A stretch of DNA of 64,000 nt from Branchiostoma belcheri (taxonomy: Eukaryota > Chordata > Leptocardii > Amphioxiformes > Branchiostomatidae): assembly GCF_001625305.1 (NCBI RefSeq), contig NW_017804076.1, positions 1,122,307 to 1,186,306 on the forward strand. Direction: 5' to 3'. Both the position numbers and the translations under genes were made by a program. This document shows, piece by piece, positions 12,801 to 24,607 of the stretch (positions are counted from its first letter, which is position 1; every line of letters starts with the position of its first letter). A model generated the notes under the pieces. That model was not told where the DNA came from, searched no databases, and saw only the letters and a list, made by a program, of their open reading frames with translations.

Positions 12801-15800
12801 CACCCATTTTAAAATAGTGTATCAAAAATAACATACACAATTTATACAATCATCAGGACATTTTTGCTGCATGTATCTTTCTGTGCAATTTTTGTAGACT
12901 CAATAATCATAAGTCCAAATAATGAGAGATTTAGAATAAATTATATTATTCACTTCAAATTGAAAATACAAATAATCATTCATTTTCTTCTGATGTAATG
13001 TTGAATAACACTGCCATCTTCTTTATTTCTTTCCTCCTTGGTACATAGGGCTGAGTTGGAACAGGCGTATGCCAAAGGCTTGAGTAAGCTGTCCACCAAA
13101 CTTGCCAAGGCAGTCAACACCACAGGCGGGTAAGTTACAAGAGATAAGCTCCCATCTCCTCCTGCCTGGTATAGAATATCACAGGCAGGAAGTGCTTACG
13201 TGAGCTTGGTGCTTAAAACTGGCCAGCAGGTTTGAAGCCAAGGATGATTTTAAGTCTTCTTCTTCTTCCCTTTTCGTGCAAACCTCAATTGGTTGAGGGC
13301 TCCAGCACGGTGGGGGTGGGGGTATTGGATGGGGTGGTCGCTTGTACAAGTTTTGTGTGTGTAAGTTGTTAGGAAATGGCAGTGTGCACCCTATGAAGTC
13401 TCTAACTTCTAGATATATTGATTAAATATAGCTGTTTCAATGCCTGCAATGTTATCATGTATACGTAATATACAATTACAGAAAGTTTTGCATAGTAATA
13501 GAATAAATTAGTTAATCACATATTAGGTAGATATACGTTGCATTTTTTGCACCAGTCTGCATCAAATGATATCAATGTCATTTTTGTGACTGTATATAAT
13601 TCTTGTTTAGCAAAGTTCAACTCAAACAAGTTTAATTTTGACAGAACTCTGATGACAACATGGACGTGTGTGGCCACAGAAATGGAGCTGGAGGCAGAGA
13701 TGCACAGGTCGGTTACAAACTCTTGAAACAGTGTTTTGACTTCTAGAAAAAAACACATCAGGGCTCGTTTGTTTCCCAATGTTCATACCTACCTGTAGTG
13801 TTTTACATGACATTTAATAACATGTTTGTCTAATTGCAGAAATCTGTCATCAGCCCTAAACGAGGATGCCTGGAAACCCCTGAAAAGTTTCATAGAAGCC
13901 CAGTCAAAAACTAGAAAACCTGTGAGTTAAAACAGTATGATATAATGTATTACTGTTGCCATAAGTTTTGAGCTTGTAAAGATGACATATGATATCAACA
14001 ATTTTGTCTAATGCCTTGCATTTTTATATTTTAATACTTCCTTGAAATTTGTATAAATTGTCTTATTGTTGATCTTTTATTTTAGAATTATATCTCCTGT
14101 GTGCAACTTTAGCCTGAAATGTTTTTCTGACTGTTGTATATGTATTGTTTTTTTAGATGGAAACAACTGTAGAAAAAGTCACCAAATCTTTGGGAGAGAG
14201 AATAGCAGAACAAAACAAGGTAATGGTATAACAGAACCCTACAAGTCAACCATGTGCTTACAGTGTTCATTCAATTGACTCTGAAAATGTTGTTACAGTG
14301 TACTTTGTTACTAATAGCTTTTTCTAATCATTTTCCTCTTCTTAGGTAGTCTTAAGGGATCATGGGATCTTCGGGACAACCGAAAAATTCTAAAATGTCT
14401 ACTTATCTAAAGATACAATTCTTTCTAATGAAGCAAGAGGAATTTGATAACAAAGGGATATTTTGGCTCAAGAATGTCATTCAGTACCAGGGACAGGGAT
14501 GGCAGTGTGAGTGTGAATGTCATTCAGTACCAGGGACAGGGACAGCAGTGTTAGTGTGAATGTCATTCAGTACCAGGGACAGGAATGGCAGTGTTAGTGT
14601 GAATGTCATTCAGTATTAGGAACAGGGATGCCAGTGTTAGTGTGGATGTCATTCAGTACAAGGAACAGGGATAGCAGTGTTAGTGTGAATGTCATTCAGT
14701 ACCAGGGACAGGGATGCCAGTGTTAGTGTGAATGTCATTCAGTACCAGGGACAGGGATGGCAGTGTTAGTGTGAATGTCATTCAGGGACAGGGATGCCAG
14801 TGTTAGTGTGGATGTCATTCAGTACAAGGAACAGGGATAGCAGTGTTAGTGTGAATGTCATTCAGTACCAGGGACAGGGATGCCAGTGTTAGTGTGAATG
14901 TCATTCAGCACCAGGGACAGGGATGCCAGTGTTAGTGTGGATGTCATTCAGTACCAGGCACAGGGATGGTGGTGTTAGTGTGAATGTCATTCAGTACCAG
15001 GGACAGGGATGGCAGTGTTAGTGTGAATGTCATTCAGTACCAGGGACAGGGATGGCACCCTGCTGTGCCTTTCCCCATTCTTATTTCTGTTTCTCCTTGC
15101 TTCAGATGAAGGTGACGACATACCTCCATGCTCGTGAGATGGAGAGACTACAGGAACAGTTGGACGACGTCAACAGTGGCAAGGGGAGGGTCTTCTCAGA
15201 GAAAGAAATATCCAAGGTGAAAGAAATCAACAAACAGTTCTTTTTATGTCAATGTGTTCCTTATAGTACTGGCTGAGATGTCAATGTAGCCACTACCATC
15301 CTTGTTGCTGCCTGGCTACCACATGTCATGCCTTTCATCTTCAATAAAGTAAAGTGCAGTAAGTTCTAGCCAGCATCATTTGACAAAGTTTTTACATTGT
15401 CTACTGAAAAATCTTGAGATTTTTCGATTAGGAATCAAAAAAAGATTTTCATAGAAGCTATCCAAAAATCTCTTCTTTAGAAAAATTTCAAAATTGTTAT
15501 GATATGGTTATTTTCCTTAACAGTTGCATAAAAAGAAGAAGAAGGCAGAAGACAACCAGCAGAAGAGTGAGACGGAGTATCTGGACCTGGTGGTGAAGGC
15601 AGAACGTTCCCGTCACGACTGGGAGGCCTCGGCGTATAAGTGCTGTGCTCTGATGCAGAACCTGGAGGAGGAGAGGATCAAGTTCATGCACGAACTTCTC
15701 AACAAGTACAACTCTTTCCTCTCAGATATCGGGCCCAAGATGGCACAGGTAAGGCATGCATGAACTCCTCAACAAGTATAACTCTTTTCTCTCAGACATT

Positions 15801-18800
15801 AGGTCCAAGATGGTACAGGTAAGGCAAAATGTCCATCTTGAAAGTTCATCTGGTAGTTACATGTTTAAAGTTAAAAGTTTTGTTCTAGTACAAAGAATTG
15901 TTCTCACCTAGAGCTTTCGACAATCTATCCCACTAGAATGTTTCAGCGAAATACATTAATGTTTAACAAACTATTTGATGATGAGATTATCTTGTGTACC
16001 TTACATCCCTTAAGCTAGCTAAAAGGAGGATACATTTGTGTGATACGGTAAGTCAGAGTTATGATATTATAATAATAGTCTCACATATTGCTTTACTGTA
16101 GGATACAGGTAATACAAATATACATTGTACATTAAATTCAGTTCTTGTTTTTTTTAGATGTGGTTACCGCATGAAGAGTAAATATTGTTGTTGTGTGTTT
16201 TTCCCCATGCAGAGTTGTAACAGACTGGGAGAGTCTGTGTTATGTGTGGACATCAGTGGTGACATTGCTCACATGATAGAACACTACAAGACTGTGGACT
16301 ATGTACCTGAACAGTTACTGTACGACTGCTATGTAAGTACAAAATGCACTCAACTGTTATATCACATGTATCACAATTCAATAGACCAATACATGTAGAT
16401 CATGAGACATATCATATTGGTTATTCAGTCAACTGATTCTGTTGAAAGTTTAAACTTCATTGTAGAATTGTCTAGCTTACCTATAAATGCTCATACAGTG
16501 TACCTGAGTGTCCATATTACAGATTTGAGGTGAAATACATGGTTTTCCTTTTGCCCATAGGAAGAGGACACCACCAACACAATAAACACAGACAGAAGAA
16601 AATCTGCCCTTCTCAGGAAGTTACACAGACTTGGCACCGAGATAGATCGGGAAAAAAAGTCAAGAGAAGGTGGATTTTTTTAGTCCGATTATACCACAGT
16701 GACTATAATTATACCTGATTAGTAGTCTTTTTCCTTTCTTATTTTGTGCCACATTGATTGAGTCTGTAATTGAATTTCACATGCATTTTAGTTTGATTTA
16801 GGCTTGCTTTCTGTTGCTGTACAAATTCTTTTTGGTTTGCTGTCTGTGTATAGAATCATTTCAATTTTTTCTTATTAATTCCTTCTCCTTTGAGGTACTA
16901 CATGTAATCATGCTCCTCCTAAAAGGAAATTGTTCTTTGCCTTTTTCAGAGGTAAACCCTTTCTTTTATTAATATTGTACATAATTCTCTTTTGATTTAA
17001 TTTTACTTCTACTTTACTCATATTTACTTCAGAATCTTCTTAGTTTGCTTTCCTAGTAGTATGTACAATTCTGACTGGGTATGTCAAGGCTCAAAATACT
17101 GGGTGCATATGCACCTCAATGCAGGTAAAATTGGAGCTGTGCAGATATTTCTGATGTCTACATGGAGCTAACCTGCACTGGCCCTTGTACAGGGTATGTG
17201 CACTGGTCCATGTACATGTACATGTATGTGGATTTTTATTTGCTGCATTGACTGTTACCACCAATGAAGTATAAGGTATTTGAATAGTTTTCAGTATGGT
17301 CCATACTTCTTTGAGTACTAATCTGAGTGGTGTGGGTAAAATTTGTCTGGTGCAGGTAATATTCAGTGTTACCTGCACCAGAAAAAAAAGTATCTAAAGC
17401 CCTGTATGTGAAGATGTTGTTTTCCCCCTCAGGTGTTCAGCACCTACACCAGGTGTACAGTGACAGACCAGGGTTTGCAGACTCCGAGGCCAAAGGAGAG
17501 GTCCATCAGCAGTTGTTACATGTAAGTACTACTACTACCTGAGTGTGTAGGCTAACATTTTTACACAAAAAATCTGATTCAGTAACTTGATTGGTTTTAT
17601 CAAGTTATACTAGAAATTCTCGCAATCTAAAAAACAAAGCGACTAATTAACTGCAATTATTCTGTTAAAATTCCTTAAAATCTTGTTACAGCAATGTTCT
17701 CTTTTCTCTTGATACAGTTGAATGCCATGATAGACCTGCTCTCGGTCAGTCAGTACAAGCTGCAGTGCACACTTGCGCTGCTAGAGGGCCACAATAAACC
17801 AGAGCATCCCCTCAGCCAGTACATAGAACAACATAGGGACAAACAGGTGGGTGCTTCATGGAAGATAATACTGTAACATTAAACTATTCATTTTTTTCTT
17901 GGAGTTTCTTACCTTTTGAGTTGTGTTCCCCATCCTTAAGTGTTGCAACTACCGTTAATAATTATAATTTAAGGAAGGCTGTTCAAGAACTTTAAAAAGT
18001 TACAGGTGAATTATCATTTTGTGCAGGTATACGTTTAGATTTCTGTACTTTGAAATGAACAGGGAGGAAGAGTTTAAATTTCTCTACCACCTATTTCTGT
18101 GAAAATTCTTCACCCATGGAAGCAATTATACTTTGTGGATGTTATAGGAACTCTGCTCTTGCCTTAATTTCGCTTGGCAAATATACATTAACTAAACGTT
18201 TAGACCCTTTTATTTTCCTTTTTTGTTTTTGCTTTACAAACTTGTATTCCCCTGGCTTGCAGTATGTGGGGACTGCCAATGTACACCTGAAGCGACTTCG
18301 ACGCCATTCTACAGGAAGCATGCTGCTACGGAGCGATAGCGTGTTATTTCAGGCATTAAACCTCCCTTATGTCTTTTCCAACAGCAATCTTTTCCTGTCC
18401 ATCCTTTGCAGCTCTATGAAAGATACTGTAATTCACAATTTTTTGGGGTACTTTTATGTCTGCGGTTTTGTCAGTCACTTCTGTACCTTGAAGAAATAAT
18501 TTTCTTTTTGCTGCAACTGCCATAACTGTGAGCATATAGTTTTGCGAACATGTCCGTTTTTCTCAGACCGCAAGCTGTAATGCTACCGCAAACATAAAGT
18601 GAATTACAGTATTGTCTTCTTTCTATTCTACAGTCAAACGCTATCACATGGTATTGTCATGAGTGAACAACATTGCTCTATACTGTTCACAAATGAATGA
18701 TACCATTTGATAATCAACATTGCAGTGCTAAGTTGGTGTGAATGTAGATAGTTTGAAGTGTGCCGCAGTTTCTGTTTCTGCTTACACTGCTGTTTCGAAC

Positions 18801-21800
18801 AAGGCTGAATGCATCACTCAATTTGGCTGTGCCATATATAGAAAATGTGGCATAAACATCATAGCAGCTTAGCTCTGCAATGGTAGACTTTCTTAATTAA
18901 CAGTTTCCATTAATGTGAGGTGGCTTTGAGGGTCCAGGTTTTCCTTCCTGTTGAATTAAAAACTCAGAAAAATACAGATTGAAGTTGTGATGGCTTGTTT
19001 AGAGTTAAGCTTTTGTTCCAACACAAGAAATTGTTCTCACCTAGAGCTTTGACCCAGTCATTCTGGTCTTCTTCAATAGACCCAGTGAGACTTGTCATGT
19101 GGCTTAAATGGAGGCAGACATCGTTTGCCAGATACCTTTGACGTCACACTTCAGAGACAATGACAAGTCTCACTGTGTCAGTCTATTGAAGAAGACCAAA
19201 GTGACTGGTCGAAAGCTCTAGGTGAGAACATTGTCTTGTGTTGAAACAAAAGTTTTAACTTTAAACATGCAACTACCAACACAGATGAACTTTCATGACA
19301 AGTACAAATGTAGTGATGTCATCATCTCACAATACTAATAAGTGACATACAATCCAGTAACAAGGCACCTATGAGGTATAAAAAAAACACTACATATTGC
19401 TACAATTGATTATCATTCTTGTTTGTTTGTTTGTTTGTCTTGTAGGGGATTATGCACAGCACACTAAGGATCCCGACAGTTATCACCCTGGGAGCAACAG
19501 GTGGCCCCCCACAGTCCAGTGGACCTGCCCACAGACATGCCACATTAATGCCCCAGGGTAACTCTGTACCCATGAGGTCTGAACCAACCAGGATGGAGAC
19601 TAACTCTGTAGACTCAACTTATGATGGCTACTCGGGTAAGGCCTAGAAAAAATGGTTTTCCAACTGACCTTAGCAAAAACTTGCAGACCCTAACCTTTTT
19701 TTTTTTATCAACCACTGGTAAGGCTATAGAATTTTCGATCTGGAATCTGAATTTCAAACCCTTTGAATCCTGAAACATCATTTAGTGCATGCATTTCTAG
19801 AAGCAATTTTTCCTCAGTAAATTGGGTGAAATTAATATTTGTCCACGAGCAAACAGGTGGAACTGGTACTTATTTGAGACATCTTTCCTATCTGCTGCCC
19901 TGAATTTGCATTGGATGCCGTTAGCTTTCAAATACTGGATCTTTTACTGTTAGTTTTTACATGGCATCTTCATGCCAATGTAACACAGTTTCTTCTGTTG
20001 CCTGAGAGGTTAAAGTGCTATACTGTGTATAAGCTTTTGACCTACTAAATATAGTGACTGTTTTGTTTTCTGTTCAGACACAGAGTTTGATGATGGTCCC
20101 CCTGAAGTGCTATGCCAGTGTAAAGCACAGTTTGCCTTCACCAGTAATGAGAAAGATGAGATATCCATACAACCAGGTCAGTAACACATCATTGTAGAGT
20201 ATAAGCTTTCTTACAACAGTCAAGAAAGGATCCCTTGCCAAAGTGGTCTGCTATGCAGCATTACCCCCTGAAACATTCATCCTGCATTACAGCCAGTATA
20301 GTGCCTAATTTCACAGTAGATTATGACTGTCCAAGGCACCTCCCTCCACTGTCAACTCTGCAGTGCCTTGAACCAATTAGTTTGCCTTTCCCCTGCATTA
20401 ATGCCCTCTGTCACAGTCTTCGGTTATGGTTGACCCTTACATTAGCACCAGGCTCAAGTAAGCACAATCCTCAACCATTTAGAACATCCTGTGTCAGCAA
20501 CTGACGTCCCACCGCCTCTGAGCAGGCCTGACTAACCTAATTCAGTCTATAACCTGCCTGGCCTGAAACAGTCTGAAGTTTGTCCCCCTTTTACACAGGG
20601 TATATTTTCAGAATTTCTGTTGCAATTCCAACCTAAAAGAACATACATGAAGTTGCATTTAGGACTTCTTGTCATTATACTTCAACCACCAACACCGTAC
20701 ATGAACCACTATCCTCATACCAAATTTTAGGTCCTTTATTTGACCTAATATGAAGACACAGGAGCAAATAAGTTACAATATACTTTTTGGGACTATTTTT
20801 TTTTACAAAAAAGCTACATTGAATTATTTTAGGGCCTGCATCCAAAAAATTAAACCAAGAATACCTGTGGAAGTATATTCCCAAGCTCTGTTAAAATTTC
20901 GATACATTTGGTAAAAAAATGTGGTGCCTGGTAGCAAATGTCTAACAAGAAGTGGAGAGAGAGAACACAATGTAGGACCAAGACAGCTTAGAGCATTCTG
21001 CTCCCCCCATAGGTCACATGACCTCTGGGGGGAGCAGAATGTTCCCATACATGGTCACATGATAGATCAGACCATCCTTTGCAACTCCCCATAGCACATG
21101 TAGGAGGCTCTGTATGTATACAAATGCAGTCACTATCAGCCCAGACCAACAGGTCCTGGACCATTTGATTTAGTGGTTAAAAGACATTCAAAGAAAAGAA
21201 AAGACTCCTGTAGCTTGGTCAAAACAAGCCAAACTTGGAGATATGTATGATGCTGTGTTTCAGCTCAAAGAAAACAGATTATGTTTCACCTCCTAGAAGG
21301 CACATATGTTTTCAAAGAGCACAGGATTAATTTGGTGTGACCATCCCCACTGGCAAGCTGTCAGGCAGGCTGTCAGGGGTGGAGATCACATCAGGCAACA
21401 GCTTCTGCCCCACTCCAAAAGGCCAAGATGATTAATGATGATAAATAGTCATGGCATCAATCTAGCATTACTCCCAATGTTCAGTGGGAGCTAGTTTAAT
21501 GCCGGGGTAACCCCAGAAGTGATCTGATAATGACCACGTAATGCGGCATTACAGCCGCACAACTGACCACTTTGGCAAGGGATCTTACCATGAATTATCC
21601 GTAAATCTCGTCGATCTTTGTCAGATGTATGATCCACTCGCTGACTCTCCAGAAGTTTGATGACATCAGGAGTGAATTAAAAGTGGCGGGAAGATGGAAT
21701 CTACCACCATCATGGTCCAGAGAGGGTTGATGGGCCCTGATGTAATCTTCCTCCTTCACACCCCTCACAAATAAAATAGTCCTACTCAGTATCCACAATG

Positions 21801-22169
21801 TGCACTCTCTGCTAGCAGATTTGCAAAAATCTATACTAAAAACAGTTAGTAATACAGCAAACACAGAATGCGAATAAAAATCTAATTATAATATAACCTC
21901 CTCTAAGCATAATCTTATTTTCTAGACATTCTGGGAATTTCTCTGACCAGACAAATCTTTAATGTCTTTTCCTTTAAATGCCTGTGAAGAAATTGAAACG
22001 TTTTGATTCTGAATGCTACTACTGTGTATTTCCAGGAGACATCATTAATGTACATGAGAAGCTTGAAGACGGCTGGTGGTGTGGAGAGTTGAGAGGACAC
22101 ACTGGGTACTTCCCGGCTTCTTACGTAGAAGAACTTCCAACAAGGCACGCCAGCTCCTCAGAAGTCTGA
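9861..22169 (+). CDS. NOSTRIN: NOSTRIN: F-BAR/HR1/SH3 endocytic adaptor
   Basis: Coding exons: 9861-9887, 12569-12654, 13049-13129, 13645-13707, 13840-13921, 14157-14219, 15106-15216, 15524-15748, 16213-16332, 16561-16669, 17433-17521, 17718-17846, a less certain one from 18263, then 19446-19635, 20078-20176 and 22036-22169. Without the uncertain exon the phases close exactly at 535 residues (human 506). Residues about 5-260 form the F-BAR region (FGYDELKRHMRQAKEFCNEI, then AELEQAYAKGLSKLSTKLAK). HR1/coiled coil is about 300-370. A Ser/Pro/Thr linker precedes a C-terminal SH3 (EDGWWCGELRGHTGYFPASY). Family knowledge: NOSTRIN binds membranes and dynamin/N-WASP and traffics endothelial NO synthase; its role in this animal is inferred. 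The short first exon (MPQFKDAFM) is chosen for its donor, phase and Kozak context. Confidence 0.92.
9888..12568 (+). other. NOSTRIN intron 1
   Basis: Donor gtaagaatc after the 27-nt first coding exon; acceptor ctattccag. AT-rich, with a LINE fragment near 12000. No other gene seen; ORFs such as 10495-10740 and 11765-12136 lack coding character. Confidence 0.7.
11985..12140 (-). mobile_element. 3' fragment of a non-LTR retrotransposon reverse transcriptase ORF
   Basis: The minus strand encodes EDLHHLNLDKINPQDRDKWR followed by a basic tail. A 'LxLxxxxxxDRxKWR' end is typical of the C-terminus of LINE reverse transcriptase polyproteins. A (gagt)n tract follows on the minus strand (about 11970), as expected of a LINE 3' tail. 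Only this fragment is present. Confidence 0.55.
14472..15057 (+). repeat. Minisatellite, about 43-bp unit, in NOSTRIN intron 6
   Basis: About 14 tandem copies of a unit built on 'gtgaatgtcattcag' and 'taccagggacaggga'. Variant units (tgtggatg, tacaaggaacaggga) recur about 166 bp apart, so there is a higher-order pattern. The array ends about 50 bases before the exon-7 acceptor. Confidence 0.95.
15754..15820 (+). repeat. Tandem copy of the end of NOSTRIN exon 8 with its donor
   Basis: The last 60 or so bases of exon 8 and its gtaaggc donor (15686-15753) are repeated at once with about 90% identity. The copy would encode HELLNKYNSFLSDIRSKMVQ before its own gtaagg. Reading through from exon 8 meets a stop (GTA AGG CAT GCA TGA), so it is not an extension of the exon. 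Confidence 0.9.
15836..15930. repeat. Solo arm of the 19.0-19.3 kb inverted-repeat element
   Basis: It matches the complement of the right arm of the element near 19155-19300: shared 'tgttctcacctagagctttcg', 'taaagttaaaagtttt' and 'gaaagttcatct' blocks in the same order. Confidence 0.75.
18263..18352 (+). CDS. NOSTRIN: Candidate NOSTRIN exon 13, 3' end uncertain
   Basis: A good acceptor (cctggcttgcag) opens a phase-0 reading YVGTANVHLKRLRRHSTGSM that follows naturally from the upstream RDKQ. No good GT donor follows. Phase-compatible options are a weak GT at 18341 or a GC donor (cag|gcatta) at 18353. Skipping it also keeps frame, so it may be an alternative exon. Confidence 0.45.
18424..18611. 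mobile_element. Short inverted-repeat element with TA-CTGTAATTCAC ends
   Basis: Left end tactgtaattcac and right end gtgaattacagta are exact complements 188 bp apart, consistent with a TA target duplication (Tc1/mariner-like MITE). The internal 'accgcaaa.ataaagtgaattacag' end also occurs at 22325-22356 and, interrupted, at 5870-5895/6255-6266. Confidence 0.65.
19008..19300. mobile_element. Long-armed inverted-repeat element in NOSTRIN
   Basis: Left arm 19008-19110 and right arm 19150-19262 are complementary over about 100 bp around a short spacer (shared 'gttctcacctagagctttcg' and 'gtcttcttcaatagac' blocks). It could fold into a long hairpin. No ORF. Confidence 0.8.
20229..21584. mobile_element. 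1.36-kb non-autonomous DNA transposon in NOSTRIN's last intron
   Basis: It is bounded by an exact 20-bp terminal inverted repeat (gatcccttgccaaagtggtc at left, its complement at right), followed on both sides by subterminal 'gcattac' motifs. It has no transposase-like ORF. A near-perfect 48-bp palindrome lies inside at 20994-21041. Confidence 0.7.
20994..21041. repeat. 48-bp palindrome
   Basis: cattctgctcccccc ... ggggggagcagaatg, with 'aggtca..tgacct' in the centre. Nearly every base pairs with its mirror, making a stable cruciform or hairpin. Confidence 0.95.
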
Positions 22170-24128
22170 CTCACAACTTTTGCAACACTTGGCAACTGGT
22201 GTTGGATAACATAATGTTACAATTTTATAGTAGGATGGATTTATACTCCTGTATGATTTCTATGTACGGTTATGTTCACAGTTTTTTTTTTTTTACTGTC
22301 ACTTCTGTAACATGAACTTGTCACTCTGTTACCATAAAGACAAAGTGAATTACAGTACTTCAGCATTTGGATTAAAGAACTGTTAGGAAACATGTATAGT
22401 CCCTTTTGTGCTACACTAAAACTAATGGTTAGAGTAGCTTCAATTTCTCGTAGTTTTTTTTTTTTTAAAGGACAGCTGCCAGTGTGATGACATGTACCTC
22501 ATATCATTTATCGTAATTACAAAAATCAGTCTTCTCACCTTCTTCAAATACACGTTTTGTTATTGAATGAATTAACAATTAGATAAAGGAAAGAGATAAG
22601 ACAAGGTGGCAAGAAAAAGAGCTAGCTGTAATATACCTACATGTATTTTATTTTACATTGTATGGATGGGTCAGTCTTTTGATCAGTTACTTTTAAATTC
22701 CAACATATCTGTATATACTGATTTATGAATTGTTTGCTTTGTGTACTGATATGTATTGTGATTTTTTAAAATTTGTGTGGAAACTAACTTAATTTGGGAC
22801 AACGGGTGATTTTAGGTAATTTGCATGTTGTGTATAAGTCTTACTGCGTGCTTGTTTTGGGGTACTAATTGAGCAAAGTCAAGATATCATGGTAGTAGAT
22901 GTCTTATACTGTGCAATTATGTATTATAATTCCAATGTTTGATGAAAGAAGTTTAAAAGGGATTATGTTTTCAGGTTTTTACCTTGATTTCCAATGGGCT
23001 TTGAGAATACCAACAGGAAAATTGTTATTAACCTTATTTTAGAGCCTCACTCTTTGTCTCTTGAATGTTTCCAAAGAGGCATTTACATGTATATCTGTAA
23101 TACATGGGGTGTTGGAAATTTTATTTTGCATCTGACCTGAAACTGCCATTTCCTTCCTCAGTGGAACAATTTTGCTGCATTTAATAATTGTACATACTGA
23201 ATCAAATATAATGTTACTAACTGTAACTGTGGAAATTTTCCAACCATTTTCAGCTCTTGTTGATTTGTGTAAGATGCACAATGTATATCACTCAATTATT
23301 TATACAGACAAAATATTCTTATAGGAATATGATATGCATAAATTAGGCTTTTATTTAGTGTCTGTGTGAAGCTTTACACTTGCTTGTATTTGTTGCATTC
23401 TTACTGTTTTTCTGGTCTCTAAACTAATTATGTTACCATATTTAGACTGGACCAAACAGTTTATATGCATAGTCTTCTTTATATGCATAGGCTAGTATTC
23501 TTAGAACTCGCAAGGTTGTTGCTTTGACCAAATTTAACAATTCAACTCACCCTTTTCCATGTAATATGTAGACAATGTACATGTAGCTTGAGAAAAGTTT
23601 GCATCTGATCTGAAACTCTCACAAGATCATGTTTGTAAAATATGAGCTTCAGAAAAAACGTCTGGCTGCTAGTTTTAAATACATTTGTACATGACATTGT
23701 TGTACAAACAACATTTAGTACTACATGTACTTTTACTGACCCAATGTAGATAGTACTATCTGGATGATACTAGTATGTACCTTTTTCCTTTACCCAACAA
23801 GGTAGGGAAGTATTGTTTGCTTCTGCTAGGTTAAAAAGTCTTTTCATACCTGATACTTGGGTACATTGTAGCTCTAGATGTTTATAAAAATGCATTAGTC
23901 TTCATACTAACATGAACAACAATCATGCATCGATCCTAGCTGACTAGCTAGTTCATGACTTTGTGATAGGACCTTAACATCAGTATGGTTAAACATTGTA
24001 CTATGTAGATACATCAGTGTGCCTTACTCTATGCCATAACAGATTTACATACATGTTGCTCATCAGAATCTGTTACGACACACTTCTATGAAGTGTTGTA
24101 TCCAGATTTTTGTGATCTATGCAGAAAT

Positions 24129-24134
24129 AATAAA
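24129..24134 (+). terminator. Candidate NOSTRIN polyadenylation signal
   Basis: AATAAA about 1.96 kb after the NOSTRIN stop. Confidence 0.45.
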
Positions 24135-24159
24135 CCATCAGTTCATTCACAGCAAGGCT

Positions 24160-24165
24160 TTTATT
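24160..24165 (-). terminator. Candidate SPC25 polyadenylation signal
   Basis: AATAAA on the minus strand (plus-strand tttatt) about 440 bases after the SPC25 stop, only 26 bases beyond the opposing NOSTRIN signal. Confidence 0.45.
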
Positions 24166-24607
24166 GGTGCATGTATCATATGGATGTGGTCAACTTACTA
24201 TAAGTATGCCAAATGTCAACAAACACTTTTATGGAACGTATGACATAAGCTAATAGTAATAGATATAACTCAATTTTTGTTTTCTTAGACAGATTGCATT
24301 AGTTTTGGCTGTACTTATATTACGTATCCTAAGACACGTGTATTACCACTTTAAGTGACATGAACTAGAAGGATAGGGTTGTTAAAGTAGAGACCAAACT
24401 GAGTAATACTAGTAGCTTCCACAAGGAAAAAAATGGTCTTAAAGGCTTATATTTCCACACAAATTACATGTACCATTGGATTACCATTGTGAAAGTATTA
24501 CATATTAGTGCAATAAGTTGTGAAAGGGAGAATATGACAGGCTTATTTCTACAGTATTTACAGTCATACTAGAAATAACTCCAGGACAGGAGCTCGAGAG
24601 ATGTTGA

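Larger units (their letters stand above)
22170..24607. other. 3' UTRs of NOSTRIN and SPC25 (convergent)
   Basis: AT-rich non-coding spacer. The NOSTRIN (+) AATAAA is at 24129-24134 and a minus-strand AATAAA for SPC25 is at 24160-24165, so the transcripts meet or overlap here. A block at 22193-22264 resembles 39819-39893, and 22275-22356 holds part of the CTGTAATTCAC element. Confidence 0.6.

Noticed and set aside
14472..15057. CRISPR-like array
   Set aside because: The tandem 43-bp units have no unique spacers, and the context is an animal intron; it is a minisatellite.
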